Shown piece after piece: positions 60,805 through 64,000 of a stretch of DNA of 64,000 nucleotides. Under the pieces are notes generated by a model. That model searched no databases and was not told the DNA's origin. It saw nothing but the letters and a program-made list of their open reading frames with translations. The position numbers and the translations under genes are program-made. This stretch comes from an uncultured Chitinophagaceae bacterium. GTDB taxonomy: Bacteria; Bacteroidota; Bacteroidia; Chitinophagales; Chitinophagaceae. How positions within the stretch are numbered: position 1 is the first letter of the stretch; each line of letters begins with the position of its first letter. Where the stretch lies: assembly GCA_937958995.1 (NCBI GenBank), contig CALGAP010000004.1, forward strand, positions 204,548 to 268,547, given 5' to 3'.

Positions 60805-63597
60805 ATGAGAAAATCGAAATCACTGCTTACGGCGGCACTGTTATTGGCCACGGCACTGCTACATGCTCAGGATAACAAGGGTTCAATTAAAGGAAAACTC
60901 GTTGATTCATCGGGTAAGCAGGTATTGTCTTTGGCCACCATCACGGTTTTCAAGGCAGCCGACACTTCTATTATCACCTACCGCCTCAGCGATCCGCAGG
61001 GAGAATTCAAGGTGCCCGGCATACCGCTGAATATCGATTGCCGCGCGGTGATCACTTTTTCAGGCTTTCGCGTAATGAGAAAAGAATTCAGGCTGACACC
61101 CGAGGAACCCAACCTGGACTTCGGACCTATACACATGACGTCCGATACCAGCTCGCTCGACGAGGTGCTGGTGATAGCTGAGCGTCCGCCTGTGGTGGTG
61201 AAGAAAGACACTATTGAATTTAATGCAAGTGCATTTTCCACGTTGCCCACCGCTTTGGTGGAAGACCTGCTGAAGAAATTGCCGGGCGTGAATGTGGATG
61301 GCGAGGGAAATATCACCGTCAACGGAAGAAAGGTTAACCGGATACTGGTGGATGGCCGCGAATTTTTCGGCAACGACCCCAAGATGGCGAGCCGCAACCT
61401 GCCTGCGAACATCATTGATAAGGTGCAGGTTGCTGAAGACAAGGATGAAAGAGAACTGAACCCTGATAAACCCGCCGGCGATATCGGGCAGGTGATCAAC
61501 CTGAAACTGAAAAAAGGCATTAAGCAGGGATGGTTTGGTAAAGCGTACGCAGGTGCAGGTACCGACGATCGCTATGAAGCGGGTGGCATCGTGAACCTGT
61601 TTCGCGATACACTGCAGGTAAGCATCCTGGGTTTTACCAATAACCTGAACCGAGCCGGTTTTGGCTTTACCGATCTTCGCCAGCTGGGTGGCTTCGACCG
61701 TAGCGGCATCAACGAAATGGCGGTTTATAGCGGGGGAGGCCTGTCGCTTAACGGCATTTCATTTGGCGGTACGGGCCAGGGCATCAACACTTCATCGGGG
61801 GCGGGCTTCAACCTGAATCATGTTTTTGGCAAAGCACTCGTGTTGAACACCCAATATTTCTATGGGCAAACCCGCAACGATATCATCTCATTGAATCGCT
61901 CGCAACAGTTCCTGGGCGATACCGTGCTGACCACCAACACTACCAACGACGAAGTGAGCCAGTCGTTCAGCCACCGTATAGGTTTTGGTTTAAAAGGCCA
62001 GATTGATTCACTGACGCGCTATGAATTCAGACCCGGTCTCAATATTATGAACACTAACGGACTGGGACGTTCGTTAACTGATAATACGCGCAACTTTGGA
62101 GGTTTGCTGAACAAGAGCCTGAACAGCAAAAACAATTCAGGGAAGAACATACAGTATAGCCATGATCTCACTTTCTTCAAAAATTTCAAGAAGAAAGGGC
62201 GTTCTTTCACGTTGTCTAATTGGATAAACACCACCGACAACAACAACGACCAGGTGAATGAGGCCATGAACGCATTTTTCATTAACGGTTTTTCCGACAC
62301 CACTTATCTCGAACAACTGCGAGGCAGAACGCAGAATAATTTGTCGGCCAACCTGAATATCACTTATACCGAACCACTGGGCAAGCAGACAAGCATGCGA
62401 TTTGGTTACCAGGGGAATTATACTTTGAACAAAGACAAAATTGAAACCTTCACCAAAGCGGCTAATGGCAAGTACGAAGAACCGGATCCCGACCTCACCA
62501 ACGATTTGCGGCGCAAAAGCTGGAGAAACAGTTTTTTCACTGCCTTTGTGTGGAGGTATAAGCAACTCTCGCTTACTGCTACGGGCAATTTTGTGAAGCT
62601 GGATATATATAATGATTTCCTGAAATCAGCCAACAGCGTGAACCAGCATTTCAGTTACCTACTGCCGGGACTTGGTATAAACTGGCGCGGACTGAACCTG
62701 AACTACAGCGTGAACGTGCAGCCACCGCAAATTACCGACGTGCAGCCTACGCCAGACAATACTGATCCTCTCTATGTTAATGAGGGTAATCCTGACCTGG
62801 AGCCAACCAAACATCACAGCATTTACCTGAATTATTACAAGAACATCGCTGCCAAATCGCTCAACATCTATGCATATGTGAACGGGTCATTCCGCGAAGA
62901 TGGTGTGGTGCGCAGCCGCGTCGTTACGCCCGAAGGTGTGCAAATAACAAAACCGGTAAATATAGACGGGCAGCACAGCTTTTACTCTAACTTAAGTATC
63001 AGCAAACAATACAAGACTATCAACAATCTGCAGTTGAGCCTTACCGGTGGATATTTCATCAATTATACCCGCAACTACCTTCTCATCAATGCGCGCAGAG
63101 GTTATGTGAAAACCTTGAATGGAGGTCCACAGGCAAGTGTTGGCTTCAACTGGCAAGACAAAATTGAGTACAACCTTAGCTATAGCTACACGTTCAGCCA
63201 CTCTTCGTACGAAAGCTCCGACTTCACCGGCCTGGATGTGATAACGCACTCGGCCACCAATGAACTGATCATTCGCTGGCCGAAAAATATTGTGTGGGAA
63301 GCCACGCTCAATTATCGCTACAATTCAAATGCAGCGCCAGGCATTCAAAAGTCAGTGCCCTTATTGAATGGCGGCATTATTTACCAGTTCCTGAAAGATC
63401 AGCGGGCCAATCTCAAGCTGTCTGTTTTCGACCTGCTCGATCAAAATGTGGGCGTGTACCGCGAAACCAGGGAGAATATGATTGTCGACAGGCAGATCAA
63501 TATCCTGAAAAGATATTACCTGCTGACGTTTACTTATAACATCCGCAACTTCCAGGGTGGAAAAGTAGGCGGTAGGGAGAGGTTTTTCCTCTTCTAA
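60805..63597 (+). CDS. Outer-membrane beta-barrel receptor-like protein, paralogue 2
   Basis: This 930-residue protein repeats the design of the preceding gene product: signal peptide (MRKSKSLLTAALLLATALLHAQ), carboxypeptidase-regulatory-like domain (KGKLVDSSGKQVLSLATITVF), plug-like domain (KKDTIEFNASAFSTLPTALVE, then KVNRILVDGREFFGNDPKM) and PF14905-like barrel. The plug motif VNGRKVNRILVDGREFFGND parallels INGKKVSKVTLDGKEFFGDD of the upstream copy, so the pair arose by duplication. Separate regulation is likely because of the dyads and the structured gap before it. Its stop interlocks with the stop of the convergent TIGR02757 gene (CTAA at 63594-63597). Confidence 0.87.
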   Translation: MRKSKSLLTAALLLATALLHAQDNKGSIKGKLVDSSGKQVLSLATITVFKAADTSIITYRLSDPQGEFKVPGIPLNIDCRAVITFSGFRVMRKEFRLTPEEPNLDFGPIHMTSDTSSLDEVLVIAERPPVVVKKDTIEFNASAFSTLPTALVEDLLKKLPGVNVDGEGNITVNGRKVNRILVDGREFFGNDPKMASRNLPANIIDKVQVAEDKDERELNPDKPAGDIGQVINLKLKKGIKQGWFGKAYAGAGTDDRYEAGGIVNLFRDTLQVSILGFTNNLNRAGFGFTDLRQLGGFDRSGINEMAVYSGGGLSLNGISFGGTGQGINTSSGAGFNLNHVFGKALVLNTQYFYGQTRNDIISLNRSQQFLGDTVLTTNTTNDEVSQSFSHRIGFGLKGQIDSLTRYEFRPGLNIMNTNGLGRSLTDNTRNFGGLLNKSLNSKNNSGKNIQYSHDLTFFKNFKKKGRSFTLSNWINTTDNNNDQVNEAMNAFFINGFSDTTYLEQLRGRTQNNLSANLNITYTEPLGKQTSMRFGYQGNYTLNKDKIETFTKAANGKYEEPDPDLTNDLRRKSWRNSFFTAFVWRYKQLSLTATGNFVKLDIYNDFLKSANSVNQHFSYLLPGLGINWRGLNLNYSVNVQPPQITDVQPTPDNTDPLYVNEGNPDLEPTKHHSIYLNYYKNIAAKSLNIYAYVNGSFREDGVVRSRVVTPEGVQITKPVNIDGQHSFYSNLSISKQYKTINNLQLSLTGGYFINYTRNYLLINARRGYVKTLNGGPQASVGFNWQDKIEYNLSYSYTFSHSSYESSDFTGLDVITHSATNELIIRWPKNIVWEATLNYRYNSNAAPGIQKSVPLLNGGIIYQFLKDQRANLKLSVFDLLDQNVGVYRETRENMIVDRQINILKRYYLLTFTYNIRNFQGGKVGGRERFFLF

Positions 63598-64000
63598 AAT
63601 TTTTCCATAACGCCTAAACCAAACAAGGCAAAATCATACTTCGCGGGATCGCTGGCATCCATGCGGCGAAGGCATTGCGTTAATTCAAGCGCCGTGAGCC
63701 AGTCTACCTGGCTGCGCTGCACCAGTCCAAAGCGTTTGGCAACGCGTGCCACGTGCACATCCATAGGACAGATCAGTTGTGCGGGAGTGATTTTTTTCCA
63801 GATACCAAAATCAACACCCCGATCATCTTTGCGTACCATCCAGCGCAGGAACATGTTTAATCTTTTGCAGGTGCTGTGTTTGGCCGGCGAAGCGATATGC
63901 TTGTGCGTGCGCGCGGGCGCGTCTTCCAGGGAGAAGAAGTAATTGTAAAAATAGTTGAGTGCATATTCTACAGGTTCGCCGTCATCTATAATATTTTGCT
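63594..64000 (-). CDS. TIGR02757 (DUF2400) family protein, C-terminal part
   Basis: The minus strand is open to the window edge and encodes at least 134 residues, so the N-terminus is missing. The segment HIASPAKHSTCKRLNMFLRWMVRKDDRGVD, then WKKITPAQLICPMDVHVARVAKRFGL and a C-terminal DPAKYDFALFGLGV match the TIGR02757 family. This family resembles helix-hairpin-helix DNA glycosylase-like proteins, but its function is unproven. The internal Met at 63854 is not the start. Confidence 0.87.
   Translation of the reverse strand, partial: QNIIDDGEPVEYALNYFYNYFFSLEDAPARTHKHIASPAKHSTCKRLNMFLRWMVRKDDRGVDFGIWKKITPAQLICPMDVHVARVAKRFGLVQRSQVDWLTALELTQCLRRMDASDPAKYDFALFGLGVMEKF

Noticed and set aside
1..64000. 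tRNA, rRNA, CRISPR array, prophage or insertion sequence
   Set aside because: No cloverleaf-like gap, no rRNA-like stretch, no regularly spaced repeats and no transposase, integrase or phage structural gene could be recognised.

Overview
The window looks like chromosomal DNA from a member of the Bacteroidota, most likely Chitinophagaceae. Supporting signs are Bacteroidota-type promoters (a TAnnTTTG -7 box, sometimes with an upstream TTG), few Shine-Dalgarno sequences, LytTR two-component systems including a giant propeller sensor kinase, tandem outer-membrane beta-barrel receptors with a carboxypeptidase-like N-terminal domain, a GIN-domain protein, a DUF5117/5118-type metalloprotease and many secreted proteins. 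Assignments come from reading protein sequences and family memory; no database was searched. I see no rRNA, tRNA, CRISPR array, phage gene or insertion sequence.

Layout. 0-4.3 kb: the 3' end of a 2-oxoacid:ferredoxin oxidoreductase beta gene, a repeat-rich gap, a cupin-fold oxygenase-like gene, a YrdC-type gene, an acetyltransferase and rnhB. 4.4-10.5 kb: a same-strand sulfur module of TauE/SafE permease, metallo-beta-lactamase/rhodanese protein, split YeeE/YedE transporter, a Tat-exported Cys-rich protein, a TsdA-like dihaem thiosulfate dehydrogenase and a secreted DsrE-like protein. 10.6-16.1 kb: haem A synthase, membrane-anchored patatin, lipid kinase and a damaged DoxX-like gene. 16.1-20.8 kb: a LytTR system, a small secreted protein, fabH and a DUF1543 gene. 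20.8-25.5 kb: hydrolase, DUF2905, Gfo/Idh/MocA oxidoreductase, typA. 25.7-31 kb: a second LytTR system, again beside a small secreted protein. 31-40.4 kb: a candidate structured RNA, a metalloprotease, two glycosyltransferases, meaB, a Lon-N-domain protein, coaX, an outer-membrane protein and lptC. 40.4-41.5 kb: a gene-free stretch with a candidate small RNA, a dispersed repeat and a C-poor tract. 41.5-48 kb: an SDR, lysS, a bacterial PH-domain pair and tandem HTH paralogues. 48-54.6 kb: flavin reductase, GIN-domain protein, FAH-family enzyme, serine hydrolase, and a GH9 glucanase whose reading frame runs into a deacetylase after a 9-A run. 54.7-64 kb: two lipid-modifying membrane enzymes, a GNAT-like protein, two paralogous outer-membrane receptors and a partial TIGR02757 gene.

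The most notable items are: (1) the A_AAA_AAC TGA junction between the GH9 and deacetylase frames, which fits programmed frameshifting, slippage or a recent indel; (2) the compact sulfane-sulfur/thiosulfate module; (3) two promoter-to-terminator units without a gene, one with mutually exclusive stems; (4) two LytTR systems each next to a small secreted protein of similar pattern; (5) dispersed inverted-repeat families at gene 3' ends; (6) a probable microhomology deletion that removed the 5' part of a DoxX-like gene; and (7) convergent gene pairs whose stop codons interlock or abut.
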